Shown here in pieces: positions 49,504 through 57,763 of a stretch of 64,000 nucleotides of DNA. How positions within the stretch are numbered: the stretch's first letter is position 1; each line of letters opens with the position of its first letter. The stretch spans positions 310,001-374,000 of the forward strand of contig NZ_JAAIYP010000039.1 of the NCBI RefSeq assembly GCF_011022235.1, given 5' to 3'. The notes beneath the pieces are model-generated. The model was not told the DNA's origin. It saw only the letters and a program-made list of their open reading frames with translations, and made no database searches. Position numbers and translations under genes: made by a program. Source of the stretch: Magnetospirillum aberrantis SpK. Lineage in GTDB: Bacteria; Pseudomonadota; Alphaproteobacteria; Rhodospirillales; Magnetospirillaceae.

Positions 49504-50472
49504 TCATACCGTCAGCACCACCTTGCCCGTCGCCGCCCGCCCCTTCAACAGGGCCAGGGCGTCGGCGGCCTGGTCGAGCGGCAGGGTGCGCGACACCAGC
49601 GGCTTCAGCTTGCCCTCGGCCCACCATTGCACGCATTCAACCAGGGAGTGCTGGACCAGCGCCGGATTGAGCTTGCGGTACGCCCCCCACCAATAGCCGA
49701 TCACCGTGACGTTCTTGACCAGCAAGATGTTGGCGGGGATCTGCGGCACCGTGCCCGAGGCGAAACCGATCACCAGGATGCGGCCGTCGGGCGCGACCGA
49801 GCGCAAGCTGGCGTCGAACACCGCGCCGCCAACCGGATCATAGATCACGTCGGCGCCGCGCCCACCGGTCAAAGCCTTGACCCGTTCGCGAATGTCCTCG
49901 GATTTGTAGTCGATGCCATGATGGGCGCCATGGTCCAGCGCCACCTTGACCTTGTCGGGACCGCCGGCGGTGGCGATCACCGTGGCCCCCATGGCCACCC
50001 CCACTTCCACCGCCGTCAACCCGACGCCGCCGGCCGCGCCGTGCACCACCAGCACCTCGCCGGATTTCAGCCCGGCCTTGCCCTTGAGCCCCAGATGCGA
50101 GGTGCCATAGGCCACGGGGAACCCGGCGGCGGTGACGAAATCCAGCGTCTCGGGCAACATCACGACGTCGGTGTATTCGGCCACCGCTTCCTCGGCGAAG
50201 GCGCCGCCGGTGACCGCCGCCATCACCCGATCCCCCACCGACAGGCCAAAGACCGCCGCGCCCAGTTCCGTCACCGTGCCGGCCAGTTCCATGCCGGGGA
50301 CCAGCGGGGGCTCGACCTTTTCCTGGTATTTGCCGTTGACGAACAAGGTGTCGGCAAAGTTCACCCCGGCGGCCGCCACCCGGATTCGCACCTGGGTCGG
50401 CCCCAGGGGCGACGGATCGATCTCGCGCAGTTCGAGAGCGGCGCCAAAGGCGGGGCAGACGACGGCACGCAT
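49504..50472 (-). CDS. NADPH:quinone oxidoreductase, zinc-less MDR family
   Basis: A 322-aa medium-chain reductase. The N-terminal catalytic fold includes AAGVNFADTLFVNGKYQ and PGMELAGTVTELG. The Rossmann NADPH site is VVHGAAGGVGLTAVEVGVAMGA. Zinc-binding cysteines are absent, as in QOR proteins. It reduces quinones or enoyl-type substrates with NADPH; the physiological substrate is unknown. Its stop almost touches that of the convergent chemoreceptor (1 bp between). Confidence 0.92.
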   Translation of the reverse strand: MRAVVCPAFGAALELREIDPSPLGPTQVRIRVAAAGVNFADTLFVNGKYQEKVEPPLVPGMELAGTVTELGAAVFGLSVGDRVMAAVTGGAFAEEAVAEYTDVVMLPETLDFVTAAGFPVAYGTSHLGLKGKAGLKSGEVLVVHGAAGGVGLTAVEVGVAMGATVIATAGGPDKVKVALDHGAHHGIDYKSEDIRERVKALTGGRGADVIYDPVGGAVFDASLRSVAPDGRILVIGFASGTVPQIPANILLVKNVTVIGYWWGAYRKLNPALVQHSLVECVQWWAEGKLKPLVSRTLPLDQAADALALLKGRAATGKVVLTV

Positions 50473-50498
50473 GGGAAACACCTTCTCAGCGGTGGGAT

Positions 50499-51326
50499 TT
50501 ACGACGCCTTGGCCAGCGGCGTCCGGCGCTGGGCGGCCCAGGCCCGTTTCAGGGTGGTGAACAGCATGATCTCGGTCAGCTGGTCACGGTCCATGATCCC
50601 CGCCACCTCTTGGTGGGCATAGCGGATCAACTCAGGCGCGACCCGGTCGGATGCCAAAAGATTGGTAAGCAGTTCCTTGCGCACCAGCGGCGGGTACTTG
50701 CACACCTCGCGCAGCAAGGCGACCTTGACCAGGACGGGAATGCGCGCGGCGATGAACAGACGATCGACGCACAGCGCGTAGATGCCGAAATCCAGCTTGC
50801 CGGCAACCGTGCGGGTGAAATCCAGGAACTCGTCCAGGAACAGGCTTTCGCTGATCTTCTTGGCGGTCAACAGCTTGACCACGTCCAGAAAGGCGCGATA
50901 GCGCTGGCGTGCCGGTCCCACCGTGCCGCCCAACTCGGCGGCGATTTCCTTGATCTGGCTTTCGCGGAACCGCGCGGCGATCAGCGATTCCGCCGATTCG
51001 CGCACGCTTTCGTCAAAGGCCGTTTCCTCGATCAGCGCGAACAGACGCTCGTACTTCTCGCGATCCTTGGCGGCGACCTTGCTGGCCACCATGCCCAGCG
51101 GCAGCACCGCCGCCTTGGCCACCTGGGAATCGCGGGCGACGATGGCCGCCATGGAGATCGCCGCCAGATCGGCCACCCGGCCGTTCAACAGGTCGTCGGT
51201 GATCACCATGCGATCGCCCGGCGCCAACGTCAGATTGGTGTTGAGCGCCCCGCATTCCATGAAATGCGCCGCCAGATCGGCCGCCGGCGGCGTGATGCGC
51301 GAGGAAGGGGCGGTGGACATCATCAT
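50499..51326 (-). CDS. Hypothetical alpha-helical protein
   Basis: A 275-aa, mostly helical, soluble protein: LNGRVADLAAISMAAIVARD, KVAAKDREKYERLFALIEET, ESLFLDEFLDFTRTVAGKLDFG, LIRYAHQEVAGIMDRDQLTE. The pattern suggests helical repeats (HEAT-like), but I do not recognise a family. The likely start is one of three consecutive ATG codons at 51326-51318. It ends 26 bp before the quinone oxidoreductase gene on the same strand, so the two may be cotranscribed. Confidence 0.7.
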   Translation of the reverse strand: MMMSTAPSSRITPPAADLAAHFMECGALNTNLTLAPGDRMVITDDLLNGRVADLAAISMAAIVARDSQVAKAAVLPLGMVASKVAAKDREKYERLFALIEETAFDESVRESAESLIAARFRESQIKEIAAELGGTVGPARQRYRAFLDVVKLLTAKKISESLFLDEFLDFTRTVAGKLDFGIYALCVDRLFIAARIPVLVKVALLREVCKYPPLVRKELLTNLLASDRVAPELIRYAHQEVAGIMDRDQLTEIMLFTTLKRAWAAQRRTPLAKAS

Positions 51327-51350
51327 GGCCCCATTTAGCCCGAGACGCGA

Positions 51351-51396
51351 GTCGAGGGCAAGGACAACCACTGTTGTCGAGGGCAAGGACAACCAC
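51351..51396. repeat. 21-bp direct repeat with 25-bp period
   Basis: GTCGAGGGCAAGGACAACCAC occurs at 51351-51371 and again at 51376-51396, exactly, with a 4-bp spacer. It lies in the 145-bp gap between two divergent genes. Confidence 0.8.
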
Positions 51397-51471
51397 CATT
51401 CCTGGCACCTTGTTCTCAACCGTGTTAAGGTATGGCTTCGGAAGTGTCCTTGGGGTTCGGATTTCAAGACA

Positions 51472-51735
51472 ATGGCGGACAACCAGACCCGCATCGGATC
51501 GTCGCTGCCCACAACGGGTATGGATTTGCTGCGCCAGATTTCCGGCGTCGGTTCCGTCTCTCCGACCACGGGAGGGGGCGGCGGCGGTGCCGTGGCCGCC
51601 ACCGGCGGCGGCAGTGGCGGCGGTCAGGCCGGCGCCTTCGGTCCGCGCGGCAGCCGTGTGCTGCCGGCCGATTATCCCATGGACCAGTTGGACCGCAGCG
51701 CCGCCCGCGGCACCTATCTCGACATCCTGGTCTGA
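51472..51735 (+). CDS. Small Gly-rich hypothetical protein
   Basis: An 87-aa protein: MADNQTRIGSSLPTTGMDLL, then a Gly/Ala-rich linker (residues 33-55) and a C-terminus GSRVLPADYPMDQLDRSAAR. I do not recognise the family. The start at 51472 is an ATG; the upstream frame is open but not protein-like. It precedes the Nudix gene by 68 bp on the same strand. Confidence 0.6.
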   Translation: MADNQTRIGSSLPTTGMDLLRQISGVGSVSPTTGGGGGGAVAATGGGSGGGQAGAFGPRGSRVLPADYPMDQLDRSAARGTYLDILV

Positions 51736-51803
51736 AAACGCCGAATGGCGAATCAGGCGGGTAAAGCCTTGCCCTGACGGCGCGGGTTGTTCACACTGGC
51801 GCC

Positions 51804-52322
51804 ATGAGCCCGCAAGGACCCGTCATCCGCAGCATCCCCGAAGGTGACGACCGCGAACGTCTGGTTTGCGGCGATTGCGGCTTCGTCCTTTACGAAAACC
51901 CCAAGGTCATCGTCGGCGCCGTCTGCACCTGGGACGGCAAGTACCTGTTGTGCCGGCGCGCCATCGAACCGCGCCTGGGCTATTGGACCATGCCCGTCGG
52001 CTACATGGAACTGAACGAGACCACCGAACAGGGCGCGCTGCGCGAGGTGTGGGAGGAAGCCCAGGCCCGCGCCAGGATCGACGCCTTGCTGGCCATCTAT
52101 TCCATTCCCGAAATCAGCCAGGTCCACATGATCTACCGGGCGCCGATGACCGGCCCGGACTTCGCCGCCGGCCCGGAAAGCCTTGAGGTCGCCCTGTTCG
52201 CCTGGGAGGACATTCCCTGGGACGATCTGGCCTATCCCAACGTGCGCTGGTCCTTGGAATACGAACGCGAGATGCGCGGCAAAAGCGGCTTCGCCCCACG
52301 CGGCCGCCCCGACCGGGAATAA
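51804..52322 (+). CDS. Nudix hydrolase
   Basis: A 172-aa pyrophosphohydrolase. The Nudix box is [20 protein letters not shown] plus the next residues (G-x5-E-x7-R-E-U-x-E-E). A short N-terminal half zinc ribbon [13 protein letters not shown] resembles that of the NudC-like or ADP-ribose-type subgroup. The substrate (NADH, ADP-ribose or other) cannot be told from sequence alone. Confidence 0.9.
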   Translation: MSPQGPVIRSIPEGDDRERLVCGDCGFVLYENPKVIVGAVCTWDGKYLLCRRAIEPRLGYWTMPVGYMELNETTEQGALREVWEEAQARARIDALLAIYSIPEISQVHMIYRAPMTGPDFAAGPESLEVALFAWEDIPWDDLAYPNVRWSLEYEREMRGKSGFAPRGRPDRE

Positions 52323-52416
52323 CACCCGGTTGCCATCCGTTGTTGACAAGCCGGACGCCACGGGCGTTTAACCCAACCGTTCCCTTTCATCGTCGAAACC
52401 ACTGGAAGCCATCGCC

Positions 52417-52923
52417 ATGGAACTTCGCCGCATTGCCTTGACCGCCGCATTGCTGACTTCGTTCGGCCCCGTCACCGTTTGGGCCGCCGACGCCAAAAAG
52501 CTGGCAAGTGTCGGCAATTGGGAGGCCTATGCCTATTCCGAGGGGGGCGACAAGGTTTGCTATGCGGCGGCACGCGCCGACTCGCCGCGCGACAAGGGCC
52601 GCGCCGGCACCGCCGTCGCCGTCACCCACCGCCCGAAAAGCCCGGGCGAGATCAGCCTGATCGCCTCTTACGGCTTCAAAAAGGATTCCGAGGCCGAAAT
52701 CCAGATCGGCGGCATGAAGCACACCTTCTTTACCCGTGGCGGATCGGCCTGGGCCAAGGACACCAAGGCGGACGCCGCCATCATCGCCGCCATGGTCAAG
52801 GGCCGCGACCTGGTGGTGAAGGCACAGCCGTCCAAGGGCGCGGCCATCACCGACACCATCTCGCTCAAGGGCTTCGGCGAAGCCCTGGCCGCCATCGACA
52901 AGGCTTGCGGCGTCAAGCGTTGA
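52417..52923 (+). CDS. IalB-like exported protein
   Basis: A 168-aa protein with a signal peptide (RRIALTAALLTSFGPVTVWA) and the invasion-associated locus B family fold: VGNWEAYAYSEGGDKVCYAA, SLIASYGFKKDSEAEIQIGG, DAAIIAAMVKGRDLVVKAQ. A cysteine near the start of the domain and one near the C-terminus (KACGVK) may pair. In free-living relatives its role is unknown; the name comes from Bartonella. Confidence 0.85.
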   Translation: MELRRIALTAALLTSFGPVTVWAADAKKLASVGNWEAYAYSEGGDKVCYAAARADSPRDKGRAGTAVAVTHRPKSPGEISLIASYGFKKDSEAEIQIGGMKHTFFTRGGSAWAKDTKADAAIIAAMVKGRDLVVKAQPSKGAAITDTISLKGFGEALAAIDKACGVKR

Positions 52924-52946
52924 GGCAAGGCACCTGGGCCGATTTA

Positions 52947-52984
52947 CCAGACAGAAGGTTCATGTCCATGAACCCTCTGTCTGG
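52947..52984. repeat. Near-perfect 18-bp hairpin
   Basis: CCAGACAGAAGGTTCATG (52947-52964) pairs with CATGAACCCTCTGTCTGG (52967-52984) with one mismatch. It is 24 bp after the IalB-like stop and could be a terminator, though no T run follows on the plus strand. Confidence 0.7.
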
Positions 52985-52993
52985 ATCGGACCA

Positions 52994-53033
52994 CTAGACC
53001 ATCGCGCGTCAAATATGGCGCACGATGGTCTAG
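52994..53033. terminator. Second hairpin with trailing T-rich DNA
   Basis: CTAGACCATCGCGCG (52994-53008) pairs with CGCACGATGGTCTAG (53019-53033), one mismatch, 10-nt loop. CTTTATGTTTA follows on the plus strand, so it may terminate the IalB-like transcript. The 100 bp to the CBS gene stop hold nothing else I recognise. Confidence 0.55.
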
Positions 53034-53132
53034 CTTTATGTTTAGCCCTCGCCGGGCGCGGGCATCCGCCCGCTTGGCCGCGGCCGCAATGGCCGCTGAT
53101 CGTGGCGTGCGTCAGGTTTGACGCTCGCCGCT

Positions 53133-53564
53133 CTAGCGGGCGACGGCGAAATCGCGCAGCACCGCTTTTTCCATCTCGGACTGGGTCAGACGATAGTTGA
53201 CCGCGTCGCCGATGGAAACGATGCCCAGGATATCCTCGCCGTCCACCACCGGCAGGTGGCGGATGCGACGCTTGGTCATGATCTCGAGAATCGATTTGAC
53301 CGCGTCGGCGGGCGAACAGGTCACCACCGGGCTGGACATGATGTTGCGGACCGGCATGTCCAGCAGACCTTTGCCGTACTGGGTGATGCCGGTGACGATG
53401 TCGCGTTCGGAAATGACGCCCTGAAGGCGCCCCTTGGCGTCGCACACCATGGCGACACCCACCTTTTTCGCCGCCATCAGGGCGGCGGCATCCGTTACCG
53501 AATGCTCGGGACGAATGGTGAAAACGTTGCTGCCTTTGGTCTTGAGAATAGCCTCGACGGACAT
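53133..53564 (-). CDS. CBS-domain pair protein
   Basis: A 143-aa protein made of two CBS domains: SVTDAAALMAAKKVGVAMV, GRLQGVISERDIVTGITQYG in the first, and VKSILEIMTKRRIRHLPVV, ILGIVSIGDAVNYRL in the second. Such stand-alone pairs bind adenine nucleotides and sense energy charge. ATG 53564 follows GGGGGA; the longer upstream frame does not look coding. The gap to hsp20 holds only a terminator. Confidence 0.9.
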   Translation of the reverse strand: MSVEAILKTKGSNVFTIRPEHSVTDAAALMAAKKVGVAMVCDAKGRLQGVISERDIVTGITQYGKGLLDMPVRNIMSSPVVTCSPADAVKSILEIMTKRRIRHLPVVDGEDILGIVSIGDAVNYRLTQSEMEKAVLRDFAVAR

Positions 53565-53662
53565 TGAATCCCCCGTTGTTTGCTGTTGCGGCCCCCTTGT
53601 TGGCGAAGGCCTTGGCAAGAGGATGGGGATTAGTCCGACGGATTGCAACGAGCCATAAGAAA

Positions 53663-53696
53663 GCCCCCTCCCCCACCCGAAGGTGGAGAAGGGGGC
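53663..53696 (-). terminator. Terminator of the Hsp20 gene
   Basis: GCCCCCT...CCACC-CGAA-GGTGG...AGGGGGC forms an interrupted stem. On the minus strand it is followed by TTTCTTA, about 90 bp after the Hsp20 stop. Confidence 0.55.
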
Positions 53697-53786
53697 GCCG
53701 GAACGGCAGCGGTCGCAAGAGGGGGGGAGCAAACCGCCCGCCGCCCGGCTGATCGGGGACACCCAGGAAGACACGGGGAGGGGTCT

Positions 53787-54293
53787 TCAGTGGGTGGTGA
53801 CCTCGATCTTTCGCGCGGCCTTGTCGGCCGGCCGCCTGGGCAGGGTGACCGTCAGCACGCCCTTGGCGAAATCCGCGCGGATGGCGTCGCAATCGACGTC
53901 GTCGGGCAGGCGCAGGCTGCGCGCGAACGCCCCCTCGACCCGCTCGGACAGATGCAGGGCGGCATCGGCCCGTTCGACCTTCTTTTCACCGGAAATGGTC
54001 AGCATGTCGCCTTGCACCCCGACCGACACGTCGGCCAGATCCATGCCGGGCAGTTCGACGCTGACGTCGTAGCGTTCGGCGCTTTCGGCCACGTTCATGC
54101 GCGGGGCGATGTCGCCGGCCAAACGCGGCCAAGCGCCAAGGCCAAACGCCGTCCGTGCGAAGGCGGCGGGAAAGAAAGCGTCGAACAGCCGGTCGACCTC
54201 GTCACGCAAGGTCAACGGGCGCGTCGCCATGTCCGGCGGCGCCGACGACAGGGTCGCGTCCTTGTCTGTGCGAATGGTGGTCTTGTCGGCCAT
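53787..54293 (-). CDS. Small heat-shock protein Hsp20
   Basis: A 168-aa small chaperone with an alpha-crystallin domain (about 65-160): NVAESAERYDVSVELPGMDL, DMLTISGEKKVE, LRLPDDVDCDAIRADFAKGV, LTVTLPRRP. It holds unfolding proteins in an ATP-independent way. ATG 54293 follows GGAGGGA. It is monocistronic. Confidence 0.95.
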   Translation of the reverse strand: MADKTTIRTDKDATLSSAPPDMATRPLTLRDEVDRLFDAFFPAAFARTAFGLGAWPRLAGDIAPRMNVAESAERYDVSVELPGMDLADVSVGVQGDMLTISGEKKVERADAALHLSERVEGAFARSLRLPDDVDCDAIRADFAKGVLTVTLPRRPADKAARKIEVTTH

Positions 54294-54400
54294 GGCTTCC
54301 CTCCTTGCGTCCGGTTGCCGCTGGTCCGTATTCCAGCCCTGAGGGAATTATAGCACAACCGCCGGCCGAAAGGGGCGCCGAGATCGGATCGGAAATGAAT

Positions 54401-55171
54401 TCATCCGGGGCCGAAGCTTTGCACCAGCGAACCGACCACCATGTACCAGCCGTCCACCAGCACGAAGAAAATCAGCTTGAACGGCAACGCGATCTGGGTG
54501 GGCGGGATCATCATCATGCCCATGCTCATCAGCACCGAGGCGACCACCATGTCGATGATGATGAACGGCAGGAAGATCAGGAAGCCGATCTCGAAGGCGC
54601 GGCGCAGTTCCGAGATCATGAAGGCCGGCACCATGACCTTGAGCGGCACCTGCTCCAGCTTCTCCACCTGCTTGCTGTGCGACAGGTCCATGAACAACTG
54701 CACGTCCTGGGGACGCGCGTGCCGGCTCATGAAGGCATGGAGCGGCTGGACGGTGCGGTCGAACGCCTCCATCTCCTCGAGGCTGCCGTCCATGTAGGGC
54801 TCGACACCTTGTTTCCACGATTGTTCCAAGGTGGGCGCCATGATGAACATGGTCAGGAACATCGCCAGCGACACCATCACCATGTTGGGCGGGCTTTGCA
54901 TGGTGCCCAACCCCTGGCGCAGGAAGGACAGCACCACGACGATACGGGTGAAGCTGGTGACCATCACCAGGATCGACGGCGCCACCGACAAGATGGTGGT
55001 CAGGGCGATCAACTGGATGATGCGCAAGGTGGTGCTGTTGGGGTTGCCCGAACCGCCGCCGGCACCGAAATCGAAGGTCACCTGTTGCGCGGCCGCGGGC
55101 CAGGCCCACACCAGCGCCGCGGTTCCGGCCACCAGCGCCAGCGCCAGCACTCCCAGCCATTTCCGCCTCAT
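54401..55171 (-). CDS. fliP: Flagellar export gate protein FliP
   Basis: A 256-aa integral membrane protein of the FliPQR export gate. It has a signal peptide-like N-terminus (WLGVLALALVAGTAALVWAW), FTRIVVVLSFLRQGLGT, the FliP signature around VMVPAFMISELRRAFEIGF, and VVASVLMSMGMMMIPP. ATG 55171 overlaps the fliO stop by ATGA. Confidence 0.97.
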   Translation of the reverse strand: MRRKWLGVLALALVAGTAALVWAWPAAAQQVTFDFGAGGGSGNPNSTTLRIIQLIALTTILSVAPSILVMVTSFTRIVVVLSFLRQGLGTMQSPPNMVMVSLAMFLTMFIMAPTLEQSWKQGVEPYMDGSLEEMEAFDRTVQPLHAFMSRHARPQDVQLFMDLSHSKQVEKLEQVPLKVMVPAFMISELRRAFEIGFLIFLPFIIIDMVVASVLMSMGMMMIPPTQIALPFKLIFFVLVDGWYMVVGSLVQSFGPG

Positions 55172-55461
55172 CGCGCGCTCTCCTTCTCGGCTTCGGACGG
55201 CGACACGACGCCGGCTTCCACCACGACGTCGTTGCCGCCACCGATCAGCAACAGATGTTCGACCCCGTCGCGCCGCACCAGCACCAGCCGGCGTCGGCTG
55301 TCCAGGTTGGCCGTCTCGACCACCGCCAGGCGGCGACGCGGATTGGGCCGCGCGACCATGCCGCCGATCTGGAACCGGCGCAAGGCCCACAAGGTCGCCA
55401 GCATCAGCCCGACCACCACGGCCAGGGCCAGGACCACACGCAGATAGGATGTCCATTCCAC
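55168..55461 (-). CDS. fliO: Flagellar biosynthesis protein FliO
   Basis: A 97-aa protein with one membrane helix (LRVVLALAVVVGLMLATLWAL) and a soluble domain (RRRLAVVETANLDSRRRLVLVRRDGVEHLLLIG), the FliO pattern. It helps FliP assemble. It overlaps fliP by 4 bp, and its start lies 5 bp downstream of the stop of the next gene upstream. Confidence 0.9.
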   Translation of the reverse strand: MEWTSYLRVVLALAVVVGLMLATLWALRRFQIGGMVARPNPRRRLAVVETANLDSRRRLVLVRRDGVEHLLLIGGGNDVVVEAGVVSPSEAEKESAR

Positions 55462-55466
55462 GGCGC

Positions 55467-55745
55467 CTACCCCCGCACCAGCGGATCGACCCGCTCGTGA
55501 ATGGCGGTTTCCAGACGGTCAAGGTCGCCGATCAGCGCTTCCAGCGCCGGCACCAGCGGCCGCCCGTCCTCGCGCGTCATGGCCGCCACCCGATCACAGA
55601 TGGTCCGCACCTTGTTCTCAAGCGCCGACAGGTCGACGGTGGTGCCGGTGGCAAGCAGACGCCGCGCGGTCAGCACCAGGGACGCCGCCTTGTCCAACTC
55701 CTCGCGCACGCCGGCGACGGCGTCCGCGGCTCCGCTGGCGGTCAT
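55467..55745 (-). CDS. Small flagellar-cluster protein of unknown function
   Basis: A 92-aa, mostly helical protein: AGVREELDKAASLVLTARRL, LSALENKVRTICDRVAAM, LEALIGDLDRLETAIHERVD. The pattern suggests a helical bundle or coiled coil. Its start overlaps the FlhB-like gene by ATGA and it ends 5 bp before fliO, so it belongs to the same operon. It could be a chaperone-like export protein, but I recognise no family. Confidence 0.7.
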   Translation of the reverse strand: MTASGAADAVAGVREELDKAASLVLTARRLLATGTTVDLSALENKVRTICDRVAAMTREDGRPLVPALEALIGDLDRLETAIHERVDPLVRG

Positions 55746-56110
55746 GCCGAGGCCTCCGCCTGGGGGGGGACCGGAACGGCACGGTTATTGGCGCGGTAGA
55801 CATAGGCCAGGATCTCGGCCACCGCGGCGAAGGCCTCGATGGGGATCACCGTGTCCACCTCGACCGCGGCCAACACCTGGGCCAGATCGGGATCTGTGCG
55901 GACCTTGACGCCATTGGCGAAGGCGAGATTGAGAATTTGTTCAGCCAGCGCCCCCTTGCCCGAAGCGGTGACGGTCGGAGCATCGGCGCGGTCGGGATCG
56001 TATTGCAGCGCCACCGCCACCGGGCGTTTGGCGCGCGAACGCACCTCGGCCTCCGCCTGCCCGGCGGCCTGCTCGGCCCGCTCGTCCCACAGGTCATGGC
56101 CTGAGCCCAT
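55742..56110 (-). CDS. FlhB C-terminal-like protein (FlhX-type)
   Basis: A 122-aa protein similar to the cytoplasmic domain of FlhB only: VAVALQYDPDRADAPTVTAS, LAEQILNLAFANGVKV, FAAVAEILAYVYRANNRA. These align with the FlhB of this window at residues 275 onward (YAVALKYDQETMNAPTLVAK). It lacks membrane helices and the NPTH autocleavage site. Such partial FlhB homologues can substitute for the FlhB C-terminal fragment in some bacteria. It heads the minus-strand operon with fliO and fliP. Confidence 0.85.
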   Translation of the reverse strand: MGSGHDLWDERAEQAAGQAEAEVRSRAKRPVAVALQYDPDRADAPTVTASGKGALAEQILNLAFANGVKVRTDPDLAQVLAAVEVDTVIPIEAFAAVAEILAYVYRANNRAVPVPPQAEASA

Positions 56111-56285
56111 GTCCCTTATCGTCCCGTCCCAGAGATGGCGCCCCGCTGGCGTCCTGGCTCGACTTTCGGCGTGTGCGCTTAAAGAACGGTTAAACGCCCG
56201 TTCAAGGCGGATTCACCGTTTCTTAAAAGCCACCCCGCATACTGGGCGTGATGAGGATCGTCTTCGGGAAAAGGGCCTAAGGCCG

Positions 56286-56684
56286 ATGTTCGACAAACTC
56301 AGCGTGGTCGCCCTGGCCAAGAACCGCATGGATTGGGTCGCCAAGCGCCAAGAGGTGCTGGCCGAGAACATCGCCAACGCCAACACCCCGAAATTCGTCC
56401 CCAGCGATCTCAAGTCCTTCGACTTCAAGTCGGTGCTGAACGACAGCAACCCCACCGTCCAGGTCAAGGTGACCAGCCCCATGCACGTCCAGCCAGTGAT
56501 GACCGATCCTCAGACGGTGATCAAGGACCGCAAGGATTTCGAATCCTCGGCCGACGGCAACGCGGTGATCCTCGAGGAACAGATGGCCAAGGTGGGCGAG
56601 GCGAAAAGCGCCTATGACACCGCGGCGTCCCTGTTCCAGAAACAATTCAAGATGCTGAGAACAGCGCTTGGCAAGGGCATTTAG
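56286..56684 (+). CDS. flgB: Flagellar basal-body rod protein FlgB
   Basis: A 132-aa proximal rod protein. The N-terminal signature is WVAKRQEVLAENIANANTPK, and the C-terminal helix contains KVGEAKSAYDTAASLFQKQF. ATG 56286 heads the operon flgB-flgC-fliE-fliQ-fliR-flhB-cckA. A GAACGG-N8-CCGTTC dyad lies about 100 bp upstream, in the region shared with the divergent FlhX-like gene. Confidence 0.97.
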   Translation: MFDKLSVVALAKNRMDWVAKRQEVLAENIANANTPKFVPSDLKSFDFKSVLNDSNPTVQVKVTSPMHVQPVMTDPQTVIKDRKDFESSADGNAVILEEQMAKVGEAKSAYDTAASLFQKQFKMLRTALGKGI

Positions 56685-56696
56685 GGACCATAGACC

Positions 56697-57107
56697 ATGG
56701 ACGAGCTGAAAAACACGCAAGCCATCGCGTTGTCGGGCATGAAGGCCCAATCCGAACGGCTGCGCGTCATTTCCCAGAACCTCGCCAACGTCGATTCCGC
56801 GGCCCAAACCCCGGACAGCGAGCCCTATCGCCGCAAGACGGTGTCGTTCAAGACCGAACTGGACAAGACCACCGGCGCCGCCAAGGTCAAGGTGGACAAG
56901 GTCCGCACCGACAAGTCCGAGTTCCAGCGTCGCTACGACCCCAAGCATCCGGCGGCCGACAAGGACGGCTATGTGCTGATGCCCAACGTCAATCCGCTGA
57001 TCGAAATGATGGACATGCGCGAGGCGCAGCGTTCATATGAAGCTAATCTGGCGGTGGTCAGCTCCAGCAAGCAATTGCTGTCGCGCACCGTCGAGATGCT
57101 GAAATAG
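56697..57107 (+). CDS. flgC: Flagellar basal-body rod protein FlgC
   Basis: A 136-aa proximal rod protein: LSGMKAQSERLRVISQNLAN, VDSAAQTPDSEPYRRKTVSF, MMDMREAQRSYEANLAVVSS. It starts 12 bp after flgB. Confidence 0.97.
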   Translation: MDELKNTQAIALSGMKAQSERLRVISQNLANVDSAAQTPDSEPYRRKTVSFKTELDKTTGAAKVKVDKVRTDKSEFQRRYDPKHPAADKDGYVLMPNVNPLIEMMDMREAQRSYEANLAVVSSSKQLLSRTVEMLK

Positions 57108-57141
57108 TTCCGTCGCGCGTCCGGCCTAGGGAAAGCCTGCC

Positions 57142-57462
57142 ATGACCACCATCAACAACGCCATCAACGCCTATTCCTCGCTCGCCAAGGCCGTCAGCGG
57201 CGGCGACGGCATGGAGGCGCGCGACACTCCCGCCCCGGTTCCCGGCACCGATTTCGCCGCCGTGCTGAAAGACGCCGCCAAGGTGGCGGTGGGGACCATG
57301 AAGGAGGCGGAAACCCAATCCGCCGCCGCCATCGCCGGCAAGGCCGACATCCGCGATGTGGTCGCCGCCGTGACCAACGCCGAGATGACCCTGGAAACCG
57401 TGGTGACGGTGCGCGACAAGGTGATCAACGCCTACAACGAAATCATGCGCATGCCGATCTGA
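57142..57462 (+). CDS. fliE: Flagellar hook-basal body protein FliE
   Basis: A 106-aa MS ring-rod junction protein: KVAVGTMKEAETQSAAAIAG, RDVVAAVTNAEMTLETVVTV, RDKVINAYNEIMRMPI (the conserved C-terminus). It lies between flgC and fliQ. Confidence 0.95.
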   Translation: MTTINNAINAYSSLAKAVSGGDGMEARDTPAPVPGTDFAAVLKDAAKVAVGTMKEAETQSAAAIAGKADIRDVVAAVTNAEMTLETVVTVRDKVINAYNEIMRMPI

Positions 57463-57483
57463 CCCCCGACGGGGATTGTTGCC

Positions 57484-57753
57484 ATGACCGAGGCCGAACT
57501 GATCGACATCGCCCGCGAAGGCATCCTGACCATGATCGTGGTGGCGGCGCCGCCGCTTCTGACCGGTCTTGCCGTCGGTCTGGTGGTGTCGATCCTTCAG
57601 ACCGTCACCCAGATTCAGGAAATGACCCTGACCTTCGTGCCCAAGGTCCTGTTGGTTTTCGGCTCGTTGATCCTGTTCTTGCCGTTCATGCTCGGCACAC
57701 TCAACGATTTCTGGAAATCCATGCTGGATCGCGCGGTCGCCGGCGGCGGATAA
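57484..57753 (+). CDS. fliQ: Flagellar export gate protein FliQ
   Basis: An 89-aa protein with two membrane helices: TMIVVAAPPLLTGLAVGLVV, SILQTVTQIQEMTLTFVPKV, FLPFMLGTLNDFWKSM. It is part of the FliPQR gate and starts 21 bp after fliE. Confidence 0.97.
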   Translation: MTEAELIDIAREGILTMIVVAAPPLLTGLAVGLVVSILQTVTQIQEMTLTFVPKVLLVFGSLILFLPFMLGTLNDFWKSMLDRAVAGGG

Positions 57754-57763
57754 ACGGCCGGCC

